From IMG/VR virus record IMGVR_UViG_3300020407_000008, positions 1 to 41,700 of that record: a stretch of 41,700 bases of DNA; one strand, given 5' to 3'. The notes under the pieces were generated by a model that was given only the letters and a program-made list of their open reading frames with translations, did no database searches and was not told where the DNA came from. Of the stretch, positions 23,732 through 31,329 are shown piece by piece. The first letter of the stretch is position 1. Each line of letters starts with the position of its first letter. This stretch comes from a virus. The position numbers were made by a program, and so were the translations under genes.

Positions 23732-24763
23732 TCAGGGGATCGTGGCCAGGATCTGCCGGCGCAGGCGGTGCAGCTCGTGCAGCAGTGACTCACCGTTGAC
23801 GTGCTCAGGATTCTCGCGCCGAACGTCCAGCTCGAACGTGTCCCGCGCAATCGACCTCGAAATCCAGTGGACCTTGTTGGCATCCCCGGTGAACACGAAG
23901 CCAAGGTCGTCCCACTCCGTTTGGTTCTGCTCGTCCTGCCACTGCGCAATGAGCTCTCGCACGTCCGTCTCCGTCAGCGAGACTTCCAGCTCGTATCCCA
24001 GCTTGACGTCCGTACGTCTGGCGATGGGCTCGCGCATGCCGCTGTACTCCAACAGTCGCTGCCACATTGCCCGTTGATCGCGACGCTCCAGCGAGAGCGT
24101 GGACTTTCGGATGATCTTGCGAATGCTGGTCGCCCGACGAATTAGCAGCTCATGTTCTCCTGCTTTGGTGAACAGCTCGCTACGGAAGCGACCACGTAGA
24201 TTTAAAATGTCCGCCCCGGGCCGCTCGCAGTAACCCAAAATCGTAGGGTCCTGGGCATCTTCGTCGAAAACGACGTGTCGCCCGAAGTTTCTGAGGAACG
24301 ACTGCAGATATGTCTGCAGCTGGTAATGGCCGCCTGAGAGATGCTGAAAACGGATGGACGCAAAGTACGGGGCGCCGTGGATGAACCAGAAGTATGTCGA
24401 GTAGCCCGGGATGCTGTTCGGCTGAATCGCGTTCATGAACACTTCTGGGTTGCCCACCTGAGATATGGCGCTGACCGAGGCGACCTTGCCATCGGTCTCC
24501 GGTGTGGCATTCCAGAGTGCTACTAGGCGGTCACCTTGAAGCTGGTGGGTACTGAGTAGATAGACACCCAGGTCGGGCCCATCCTCACCTGGCGTGAAGG
24601 TAAGGGTTTCGCCGAGATCCTTGTGTTGCGACCAAACCGCCAAGTCTTCAAGCAGGTCAGCCAGACTGCCAAACATGTACTGATCACCACGGGGCCGGTA
24701 GTAGCCGCACTTCGCGATCCGATAGAACGTGATTTTTGCTTCTTCCAAAACCGCCTCACCCAT
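23732..24763 (-). CDS. Soluble partner of the leftward cargo module (candidate RexA-like sensor)
   Basis: A 343-residue soluble protein. It begins EEAKITFYRIAKCGYYRPRG and has a central beta-rich domain, with SIPGYSTYFWFIHGAPYFAS followed by FQHLSGGHYQLQTYLQSFL. That block resembles in layout the RexA segment in which a short G-x-P/S-x-F-x-F stretch precedes a helix, as I recall it. The C-terminus is helical. It lies upstream of the membrane gene in the same operon, opposite to all late genes. The ATG at 24763 has no good ribosome site; a TTG at about 24748 is an alternative. Base composition differs from flanking phage genes. Confidence 0.6.
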   Translation of the reverse strand: MGEAVLEEAKITFYRIAKCGYYRPRGDQYMFGSLADLLEDLAVWSQHKDLGETLTFTPGEDGPDLGVYLLSTHQLQGDRLVALWNATPETDGKVASVSAISQVGNPEVFMNAIQPNSIPGYSTYFWFIHGAPYFASIRFQHLSGGHYQLQTYLQSFLRNFGRHVVFDEDAQDPTILGYCERPGADILNLRGRFRSELFTKAGEHELLIRRATSIRKIIRKSTLSLERRDQRAMWQRLLEYSGMREPIARRTDVKLGYELEVSLTETDVRELIAQWQDEQNQTEWDDLGFVFTGDANKVHWISRSIARDTFELDVRRENPEHVNGESLLHELHRLRRQILATIP

Positions 24764-24928
24764 AAACAGTTGCTTGCCGATTGTTACGGTGGATCAGCGG
24801 GCCCGAGGGGCGGCTGGTGGTCAAGATTTACCCTCGTGCACCAGCGTTCAGCCTCTAGACAGTCGCCGCATGCCGCTGTACAGCGTGCGCTTGCTGAGGC
24901 AGACTGATCGGGCGCAATCACCAGCGTT

Positions 24929-24949
24929 CTGCGCCCCCGCAGAGTTACC
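24929..24949 (+). promoter_or_regulatory. Activator dyad copy 2, upstream of the capsid operon
   Basis: TCTGCG-CCCC-CGCAGA (24928-24943) is followed by AGTTACC, as in copy 1. It lies 48 bases before the first capsid-operon gene, a spacing that fits an activator centred near -43 with a short leader. It is the probable promoter for 24998 onward. Confidence 0.6.
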
Positions 24950-24997
24950 GAAGAGCTTGTCGCTCGGCAAAGTCCGCTCCACCCACTGGAGCGCGAC

Positions 24998-25219
24998 ATG
25001 CCCGAGACCAAAGACCAAGCCACCCCCACCAAAGAGCTGACCGCGGCCGACGTGGTCAAGGTGGTCAAGCGCCGCACCCTCGTCGAAGACAAGGGCGTCA
25101 GCCGCGTGGTGACCAGCCCGCTGAAGGCGAGCGAAGTTTTGTCATTCAAGGACTACGGCACGCACATCGTCGTCGTGACGACCGACGGCCAGAAGTTCAG
25201 CAACGCCGACGAGGCCTGA
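24998..25219 (+). CDS. Small protein opening the capsid operon
   Basis: A 73-residue protein, MPETKDQATPTKELTAADVV onward, with an acidic N-terminus and a beta-rich C-terminus. It lies 11 bases before the protease/capsid fusion gene. It might be a head accessory protein; the family is not recognised. TGGAGCG upstream serves as ribosome site. Confidence 0.7.
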   Translation: MPETKDQATPTKELTAADVVKVVKRRTLVEDKGVSRVVTSPLKASEVLSFKDYGTHIVVVTTDGQKFSNADEA

Positions 25220-25229
25220 GCGCAGCGCC

Positions 25230-27539
25230 ATGAGCGTCAAGCGCATCCCCGCTGGCCAGGGCTTCACCCGCCTGTCCGAGGCCGTCACCACCGAATACGC
25301 CAGCCTGCTGGAGCTGGTGCGCGCCGCACTGCGCGACAAGCTGCGCGCCACGCCTGGCGTCTCGGACTACTACCTGGAGCTGTCGGGGATCTGGCCCGAT
25401 CGCGTGGTGGCCAAGGTGCAGGGCCGCTTCATGTCCTTTCCGTACACGCTGGACGCCGACAACAAAGTGGTGCTGGCCGACGGCAAGGAAGTGGTCCTCG
25501 ACTACACCGCAGTGCGCGAAGCCACTGGCCTGGCAGACCCGACGGCCACCTTCCGCGAAGCGGCCGACGGGTCGATCGCGGTGACCATCATCCGGGCCGG
25601 CGCCAGCATCAACGGCAACTACTACACCGACGCGTCTTTGCAGGGCGCGGTGCAAATGTTTGAAGGCGTCCGCGTCTTCAGCAAGAGCGACGCCGATCAC
25701 ACCAAGGGCGCCGGCAAGGACGTGCGCAACCTCATTGGCGGCATCTACGGCGTGAGCTTCGCGGCCGGCAGCACGGCCGACACCGGCTCGCTGGTCGGCA
25801 CCTTCCGGCCCATCGACCCGACCGATGCCGTCGTCACCAAGATGACCGAAGCCGTCAAGCGCGGGATGCAGGGCCTCATGGGCCTGTCCATCGACGCGGA
25901 GGCCTACACCAAGAAGCAGAAGGTCGGCGGCCGCCAGATGCGCGTGGCCAAGTCCTTCGCCAAGGTGCACAGCGTTGACCTGATCGTCGAACCGGGCGCG
26001 GGTGGCGGCCTGGATCGCCTCACCGAAGCCACCACCCCCCCTTCCGACAACGGAGAAACCATGCTCAAGACGCGCATGTACGAGGCCATCAAGGCCAAGA
26101 ACAAGGCCCGTGCGGCCGAGATCGACCTGGACACCATCACCGACGAAGAGCTGCTGAAGGTGTACGAGGCCGTCTGCGGCACCGCCGGCAACGGCGCTGC
26201 GGCCGCGGGCGCCGACGGCACCATCAAGGGCCGCGTGAGCGAAGCCGATGCCGGCGACGACGCCCCCGTCACCCGCGCCCAGCTGGCGCTGCACAACGCC
26301 CGCTTCTATGCCTCGACGGCCATCGCGGTCAGCACGCTGCCGCAAGTGGCCAAGGACCGCCTGCAGGCCGACTTCAAGGTGCGCGAGCGCTTCACCGAGG
26401 CCGAAGTTGACAGCGCCATCAAGAGCGAGCGCGAATACCTGGCCCGTTTCACCGAAAGCGGCCGCCCCACCGGTGGCATGCCGCGCATCGAGGTGGGCGA
26501 CCGCACGGTGGCGGTCAAGGACATGCTGGACGCCTTCTTCGACCCCAAGCACAAGGACCACCGCAGCGTGCGGTCCTTCCGCGAGTGCTACGTCGAGATC
26601 ACCGGCGATCGCGAGATCACCGGCCGCCCGGACCGCGTGCGCCTGACCGAGTCCATCGGCACCGACACCTTTGCCGACGCGCTGGGCAACTCCATCACCC
26701 GCCGCATGCAGGCCGAGTACCGCGATGCGGTGGCCTGGGACGCCTGGCGCCAGGTGGTGTCGGTGGCCAACGTTGCCGACTTCCGGGTGCAAGAGCGCAC
26801 CCAGATTGGCGGCTACGGTGACCTGCCGATCGTGGCCGAACGCGGCAACTACACCACGCTGTCGGACCCGAGCGACGACAAGGCGCTGTACCAGGTGGCC
26901 AAGCGCGGCGGCCTGGCGCAGGTCACGATGGAAGCCATCGCCAACGACGATGTGCAGGCCATCCGCCGCATCCCGATCGAGCTGGGCCGCGGTGCCAAGC
27001 GCACCCTCTACAGCTTCGTCTTCAACTTCTTCGCAGCCAACCCGGTCACTTACGACGGCCTGGCGCTGTACCACGCCACCCACGGCAACCTGCTCACCGG
27101 TGCGCTGAGCGCGGCGCAGATCTCGGCCCACCGCCTGGCCATGAAAAAGCAGCCGGGCCGCGACACCGGCAAGCGCATGGGCATCGGCCCGCGCTTCCTG
27201 CTGGTGCCCGATGACCTCGAAGAGGCCAGCGCGGACATCTTCCGGCGCAACACCAACAACGACAAGACGTTTGTCCAGAGCCTGACGCTGGACATCATCC
27301 CGGTGTCGACGTGGACCGACACCAACGACTGGGTGTCGCTGGCCGATCCGCTGGATCTGCCGGTGATCGAAATCGGCTTCTGGAACGGCGAGGAGGAGCC
27401 CACGCTGCTGACGCAAAACGGTGCCACCGAAGGCTCGGTGTTCACCAACGACGTCATCTCCTACAAGGTCCGCCACGTCTACGGCGGCAATGTCCTGGTC
27501 GACGGCTTCAAGGGCACGACGAAGGCGGTGGTGCCCTAA
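25230..27539 (+). CDS. Prohead protease / major capsid protein fusion
   Basis: A 769-residue protein. The N-terminal ~270 residues fit a Mu-type prohead protease, with candidate catalytic H157 (SDADHTKGAGKD) and S220 (MGLSIDAEAY). A helical scaffold-like linker (about 278-400) follows, and then the major capsid domain (about 400-769) with IGGYGDLPIVAERGNYTTLS and a GPRFLLVPDDLEEAS segment of gpT type. Phages of this group fuse protease, scaffold and capsid in one gene. An in-frame ATG at 26061 (Met278) has GGAG six bases upstream and could give a scaffold-capsid product lacking the protease. A strong hairpin follows the stop. Confidence 0.88.
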   Translation: MSVKRIPAGQGFTRLSEAVTTEYASLLELVRAALRDKLRATPGVSDYYLELSGIWPDRVVAKVQGRFMSFPYTLDADNKVVLADGKEVVLDYTAVREATGLADPTATFREAADGSIAVTIIRAGASINGNYYTDASLQGAVQMFEGVRVFSKSDADHTKGAGKDVRNLIGGIYGVSFAAGSTADTGSLVGTFRPIDPTDAVVTKMTEAVKRGMQGLMGLSIDAEAYTKKQKVGGRQMRVAKSFAKVHSVDLIVEPGAGGGLDRLTEATTPPSDNGETMLKTRMYEAIKAKNKARAAEIDLDTITDEELLKVYEAVCGTAGNGAAAAGADGTIKGRVSEADAGDDAPVTRAQLALHNARFYASTAIAVSTLPQVAKDRLQADFKVRERFTEAEVDSAIKSEREYLARFTESGRPTGGMPRIEVGDRTVAVKDMLDAFFDPKHKDHRSVRSFRECYVEITGDREITGRPDRVRLTESIGTDTFADALGNSITRRMQAEYRDAVAWDAWRQVVSVANVADFRVQERTQIGGYGDLPIVAERGNYTTLSDPSDDKALYQVAKRGGLAQVTMEAIANDDVQAIRRIPIELGRGAKRTLYSFVFNFFAANPVTYDGLALYHATHGNLLTGALSAAQISAHRLAMKKQPGRDTGKRMGIGPRFLLVPDDLEEASADIFRRNTNNDKTFVQSLTLDIIPVSTWTDTNDWVSLADPLDLPVIEIGFWNGEEEPTLLTQNGATEGSVFTNDVISYKVRHVYGGNVLVDGFKGTTKAVVP
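26061..26063 (+). promoter_or_regulatory. Candidate internal translation start in the capsid fusion gene
   Basis: ATG codon 278 follows CGGAGAAACC, an SD-like GGAG at ideal distance. Initiation here would give a 492-residue scaffold plus capsid protein, useful because many more capsid than protease copies are needed. This is similar to nested scaffold genes in lambda and Mu. Confidence 0.5.
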
Positions 27540-27557
27540 AGCGGACGGGGCACCTTT

Positions 27558-27586
27558 GGCCGGCGCTTTCGGGCGCCGGCCCTTTT
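27558..27586 (+). terminator. Hairpin terminator or attenuator after the capsid gene
   Basis: GGCCGGCGC-TTTCGG-GCGCCGGCC is a perfect 9-bp stem ending in CTTTT. It lies 19 bases after the capsid stop. Partial termination here would make capsid mRNA more abundant than the downstream connector genes. Confidence 0.75.
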
Positions 27587-27631
27587 GCCATAGCGGCCAC
27601 CGGCTCCTGCGGCAAGGGCTCACACACCACC

Positions 27632-28300
27632 ATGACCATCGCCACCATCACCCAACTCGTCGACGACAAGCTGCGTACCTTCGCCCTCGGCGACCTGGCG
27701 CCGGCCGGCGCGCGCGATCGGGCCATTGGCCAGGCGCTGCTGCAGTACAACCTGGACGCGCCGCAGCGCCTGTCGGCCGACGTGGCCATGTCGGGTGAGG
27801 CCTTCGCCGCGCCGGCCGGCTGGGTGGTCGACTGGTCTCAGCTGGTGGCCGTCGAGCATCCGATCGGCCAGGTGCCGATGCAGACGCTGCGGGCGGGCAT
27901 CACCATGAGCCTGAGCAACACGCAGATGATCGTGCTGCTGTACGACAGCCTGCCGGTGACCACGGTCCGGGTGCACTTCACCGCGCCGCACGCCTCGGAC
28001 GCCAGCACGGTGCCGCCGCGGCACGAGAACGCGCTGGCCTGCTGGGCGGCCGCCGAGCTGTGCCGCCAGGCCGCCACCAAGGCCGGCTTTGACCGCGACG
28101 CCACCATCGGCGCGGCCAACGTCAGCGCGCAGAGCCAGTCGGGCGAGCTGGCCCGCCGCGCCAAGGACTGGCTGGCCCAGTACCGCACGGCCCTGGGCCT
28201 CGCAGACCCCGAGAAGGCGGGCGCTCAGCCGGCCGGTACCGTGGTGGCCTGGGATGGTGATGGCCACCGCCGCGGCCGCTTCAGCAGCCTGGGCTACTGA
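27632..28300 (+). CDS. Head-tail connector-type protein
   Basis: A 222-residue protein, MTIATITQLVDDKLRTFALG onward, with a helical N-terminus, a beta-rich centre and a helical region near residues 130-170. Its place directly after the major capsid gene is that of a head completion or connector subunit. It starts 46 bases after the hairpin. No specific family is recognised. Confidence 0.65.
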   Translation: MTIATITQLVDDKLRTFALGDLAPAGARDRAIGQALLQYNLDAPQRLSADVAMSGEAFAAPAGWVVDWSQLVAVEHPIGQVPMQTLRAGITMSLSNTQMIVLLYDSLPVTTVRVHFTAPHASDASTVPPRHENALACWAAAELCRQAATKAGFDRDATIGAANVSAQSQSGELARRAKDWLAQYRTALGLADPEKAGAQPAGTVVAWDGDGHRRGRFSSLGY

Positions 28301-28301
28301 C

Positions 28302-28802
28302 ATGCGCATCGGCCTGGACGTCACCACCGCAGCACAGGTCACCGCTGCCTTTGCGAAGGCGCCGGAGATCGTGCTCGAAGAGCTGGAGACCGCCATGGGC
28401 TCCGCCGTGGCCTACCTGCTGCGCGAGACCCAGGAGAACACGCCCACGGCCAGCGGCGTGCTGCGCCGGTCCTTCTTCGGCCGCGTCGACGTGCTGGCCT
28501 CACTGGGCGCAGTCTTCGGCACGGTGGGCAGCAGCCTGGCGTACGCGCTGCCGGTCGAACTCGGCACCAAGCCGCACTATCCGCCGCTGGCGCCGCTCAT
28601 CAGCTGGGTCGAGCAGAAGCTCGGCATCACGGGCGAGGAGGCCGAAGCGCGGGCGCTGGCCATCCAGCGGCGCATTGGCCTGGTGGGCACGCCCGGCTAC
28701 GGCATGGCCCGCTTCGCCCTGCTGGACGGCCGCGAGACCATCCAGGCCGAGTTCGACGACGCGGCCGACCGCATCCAGGCGCGGCTGGGAGGGCTGGTAT
28801 GA
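28302..28802 (+). CDS. Head-tail joining protein (Mu gpG / HK97 gp10-like)
   Basis: A 166-residue protein with a long N-terminal helix, the segment TPTASGVLRRSFFGRV followed by AYALPVELGTKPHYPPLAPL. This pattern is typical of the virion morphogenesis/HK97 gp10 group, which acts at the head-tail joint. The ATG at 28302 follows the preceding stop by one base. Confidence 0.75.
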   Translation: MRIGLDVTTAAQVTAAFAKAPEIVLEELETAMGSAVAYLLRETQENTPTASGVLRRSFFGRVDVLASLGAVFGTVGSSLAYALPVELGTKPHYPPLAPLISWVEQKLGITGEEAEARALAIQRRIGLVGTPGYGMARFALLDGRETIQAEFDDAADRIQARLGGLV

Positions 28803-29002
28803 CGCCGCTGCGCTTCAAGTCCTACGGCCCCGGCCGCTCCGCACCCACGGTGATCGCCGAGCGCATCACCCACTGGTATCTCGTCGACTTCAACGGCAAC
28901 CACGGCACTTGCATCGTGCTGGACACCGGCAAGGAAGTCACCGTCGGCGACTGGCCCGAAGACGTCGAAAGGGCGGTGCGCGCCGCACAGGAGGCCCGAT
29001 GA
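28799..29002 (+). CDS. Small protein in the connector cluster
   Basis: A 67-residue protein overlapping the upstream gene by 4 bases (ATGA) and the next gene by 4. It is beta-rich (WYLVDFNGNHGTCIVLDTGK) with a short C-terminal helix. Its place suggests a minor connector or assembly factor. Not recognised. Confidence 0.6.
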   Translation: MTPLRFKSYGPGRSAPTVIAERITHWYLVDFNGNHGTCIVLDTGKEVTVGDWPEDVERAVRAAQEAR

Positions 29003-29478
29003 GCAGCCTCGCAGCCCACCGTGCCGCCATCCTGGCCAAACTTCAAACCGTCGCCCAGCTTGGGGTCCTTCACGACGAAGAACCCTATGCCCGTGACAAC
29101 GCGGCCTTCCAGGCCAAGTACCTCTGGGACCTGGGCAGCGGTCAGAAGCAACTGCGCGGCTGGTTCTTCCGCCGCACCGCGACCCGCGAAATGACCCTTG
29201 GCGTCGGCCGCGTCATGAACGCGCACACCTGGCGCTTGCAGGGCTTCATGGCCCTCAACCCGCCCGACAGCGGCAAGACCTTCGACGGCCTCATCGAAGC
29301 GATGCGGCAGGCGTTCCGCGCGGACGAGACCTTGGGCGGCATCGCAGCACCCGGGCCGCTCAACAACCCGACCGGCGTCCAAGTGCTGGACAGCGGACCC
29401 GTGTCCTTCACCGGCGTGCTGTGCCACGGCGCGACCTTGCAGCTCACCACCTATGCCTACCTCAACCCGGAAGACTGA
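28999..29478 (+). CDS. Tail terminator-like protein
   Basis: A 159-residue protein. The ATG at 28999 follows AGGAGG. It is alpha/beta, with SLAAHRAAILAKLQTVAQLG at the N-terminus and a block GWFFRRTATREMTLG. The position between the head-tail joining genes and the tail tube is that of the lambda gpU-type tail terminator. Assignment is by order. Confidence 0.6.
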   Translation: MSSLAAHRAAILAKLQTVAQLGVLHDEEPYARDNAAFQAKYLWDLGSGQKQLRGWFFRRTATREMTLGVGRVMNAHTWRLQGFMALNPPDSGKTFDGLIEAMRQAFRADETLGGIAAPGPLNNPTGVQVLDSGPVSFTGVLCHGATLQLTTYAYLNPED

Positions 29479-29479
29479 C

Positions 29480-29677
29480 ATGGGCACCAAGACCTCCACT
29501 GCCAACGCCACCACCAACGCCACCACCGCCGCCGCCCCTGCGCCCAGCACCGATGCATCGATCGACGAGTACGCCGGCCAAGGCGGCAGCTACGTGATCG
29601 AGGACGGCCGGCGCCGCCTGGTCGAACGCACCGAGCCGGCGGGCGAGACGCCTGCCACCAACGACGAAGGGAACTGA
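29480..29677 (+). CDS. Small low-complexity protein before the tail tube gene
   Basis: A 65-residue protein with an Ala/Thr/Asn-rich N-terminus (MGTKTSTANATTNATTAAA) and a short structured segment YVIEDGRRRLVERT. It is almost certainly disordered in its first half. It lies one base after the terminator-like gene and one base before the tail tube gene. The function is unknown. Confidence 0.55.
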   Translation: MGTKTSTANATTNATTAAAPAPSTDASIDEYAGQGGSYVIEDGRRRLVERTEPAGETPATNDEGN

Positions 29678-29678
29678 C

Positions 29679-30611
29679 ATGGCCGCGCCCATCCTGATCC
29701 GCAGCTCGGCCGTCCTGGCCAAGATCGAAGCCACCGCGGGCGTCGACCCCGTGCCCACCGCAGCCGCCAACGCGGTCAAGGTGTCGAACTTGTCCATCAC
29801 GCCGCTGGAAGTGGAGATGGCCGACCGGGCCACCACGCAGCCGTACCTCGGCAATAACGACCAGGTGCTGGTGGCCGGCTGGACCCGCACCGAGTTCGAG
29901 GTCGAGATCGCGGGCGCCGGCGCGGCCGGCACCGTGCCGCAGTACGGCCCGCTGCTGCGCGCCTGCGGCTTCAGCGAAACCGTGTCCGCCGGCACCAGCG
30001 TCGTCTACGCGCCGATCAGCACCGCCTTCGAGAGCTTGACGCTGTACGTCAACGTCGGCGGCGTGCTCTACAAGAGCAGCTTCGCGGCCGGGTCGGTGGC
30101 ACTGACGCTGAACAGCCGGGCCATTCCCCAGTTCCGCTTCAGCTTCACGGGCCTGTACGCGCCGGTCACCGACTCGGCGCTGCCGGCGGCCACCTACCGG
30201 GATGTCAAGCCGGTGGCGGTCAGCAAGCTCAACACGCCGTCTTTCAGCCTGCTCGGCTACGCCGCGGTGATGCAGCAGCTGACGCTGGACATGAAGAACA
30301 CGGTGATCTACCGCAACCTGGTCAACCACGAGTCGGTGCGTCTGACCGACCGAAAGCCCGATGGCAGCGTGCGGATCGAGGCGACGAAGGTCGCCGACAA
30401 GGACTGGTGGACCCCGATCCGCGCCGGCGCCGTTGGCCCGCTGGCCCTCACCCACGGCACCGTGGCCGGCAACACCATCGAGATCGCTTGCCCTGGCGTG
30501 CAGATGACGTCGCCGGGCTTCGACGACGACAACGGCGTCCAGATGTTCCGCACCAACCTGGTCGTCAAGCCGGTCAACGGCAACGACGAACTCACCATCA
30601 CCGTCAAGTAA
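29679..30611 (+). CDS. Tail tube protein
   Basis: A 310-residue beta-rich protein, MAAPILIRSSAVLAKIEATA onward, with regularly spaced strands such as VKVSNLSITPLEVEMADR. It lies directly before the frameshifted chaperone and the tape measure, the standard slot for the tail tube in siphoviruses. No tail sheath gene is nearby. The C-terminus (MFRTNLVVKPVNGNDELTIT) fits a tube or Ig-like domain. Confidence 0.85.
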   Translation: MAAPILIRSSAVLAKIEATAGVDPVPTAAANAVKVSNLSITPLEVEMADRATTQPYLGNNDQVLVAGWTRTEFEVEIAGAGAAGTVPQYGPLLRACGFSETVSAGTSVVYAPISTAFESLTLYVNVGGVLYKSSFAAGSVALTLNSRAIPQFRFSFTGLYAPVTDSALPAATYRDVKPVAVSKLNTPSFSLLGYAAVMQQLTLDMKNTVIYRNLVNHESVRLTDRKPDGSVRIEATKVADKDWWTPIRAGAVGPLALTHGTVAGNTIEIACPGVQMTSPGFDDDNGVQMFRTNLVVKPVNGNDELTITVK

Positions 30612-30619
30612 GGCGCCCC

Positions 30620-30946
30620 ATGCTCAAGCTGCTTGCCAAGCCCCAGTTCCTGACCACCGTCGAGATCCACACCGCCGCCATCCAAGGCGACTTCTCGATG
30701 ATGGCGTATGCGTACCGCACCAGCGAGCTCAAGGCACTGGAGGAGCGCACCCAACAGGATGGCAGCGGGGTGGCGGGCTTCCTCAAAGAGGTGGTGGCCT
30801 CGGTCGCCGATGTGGAGTTGCCGGATGGCCCGCTTCCAACGGCATTGCCCAAGGCGATCGACGCCCTGTGCGACTACCCCGGTGTCGGCGTGGCGATGCA
30901 GCGGGCCTACTACCGCGGCCTGTGGGAGGAAGAGGCAAAAAACTGA
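30620..30946 (+). CDS. Tail assembly chaperone, shorter form (lambda gpG-like)
   Basis: A 108-residue protein ending EEEAKN at TGA 30944-30946. It lies between the tail tube and tape measure, so it is the chaperone that holds the tape measure before tube assembly. Its last codons overlap the slippery site A AAA AAC (30937-30943), so a fraction of ribosomes should shift to make the longer form with the domain encoded downstream. Confidence 0.8.
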   Translation: MLKLLAKPQFLTTVEIHTAAIQGDFSMMAYAYRTSELKALEERTQQDGSGVAGFLKEVVASVADVELPDGPLPTALPKAIDALCDYPGVGVAMQRAYYRGLWEEEAKN

Positions 30947-31329
30947 AGGCGGCCGCGGTGTGGCTGCTGACGCCGGGCCCGGCCGACAGCACCGACGCGG
31001 CCGCGCAGCAGGAGGCCACCTTGCGCCAGTTCGGCGTCAGCCAGGCGGCCATCGATGAGAACCGCCGAGCACCTGGCGAAGACGAAGCGGAGCTGGCGTC
31101 GCTGTGGGCCTGGCACCTGCCCGCCCTGCAGCTCTTCGACGCCATGCGCACGCAGTGGCGGACCGCCGCCGGGATGAGCGGTTTGGTGTTCCTGGGACTG
31201 GACTACGGCGCGCTGACTCTGGTCAAGCAAGAGCTGGGGCTGCCGGCCTCTGACCCCGAGCTGTTCAAGCAGTTGCAGGCCATGGAACGCGGCGCCCTGC
31301 GTTACCTCAACCGACCGAGCACGTCATGA
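30620..31329 (+). CDS. Frameshifted tail chaperone (gpGT-like), join 30620-30943 and 30943-31329
   Basis: The -1 frameshift product is 236 residues: 108 from the first frame and 128 from the second. The second part includes a DUF1799-like block, with HLPALQLFDAMRTQWRTAA and GLDYGALTLVKQELGL. No plausible start exists for the second frame alone. In lambda, gpG and gpGT are made in a fixed ratio, and the T part recruits tail tube protein. The second part ends 4 bases into the tape measure start. Confidence 0.8.
30937..30943 (+). promoter_or_regulatory. Programmed -1 frameshift site (A AAA AAC)
   Basis: The heptamer is in the correct phase: codons GCA AAA AAC TGA in frame zero, giving AAA AAA CTG after a -1 slip. 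Five bases downstream, GCGGCCGC at 30949-30956 (plus G30957) can pair with its copy at 30996-31004 to form a 9-bp GC stem, the right distance for a stimulatory structure. Confidence 0.85.

Noticed and set aside
24764-24927. Promoter of the leftward cargo genes
   Set aside because: TTGACC and TAACAAT-like pieces exist on the minus strand but not at a workable spacing, so no promoter is annotated.
25197-27623. Very long minus-strand open frame (about 800 codons) opposite the capsid gene
   Set aside because: It is the GC-rich shadow of the protease/capsid gene: composition is Gly/Ala/Val/His-rich with no domain, and the plus-strand reading gives a coherent family protein.
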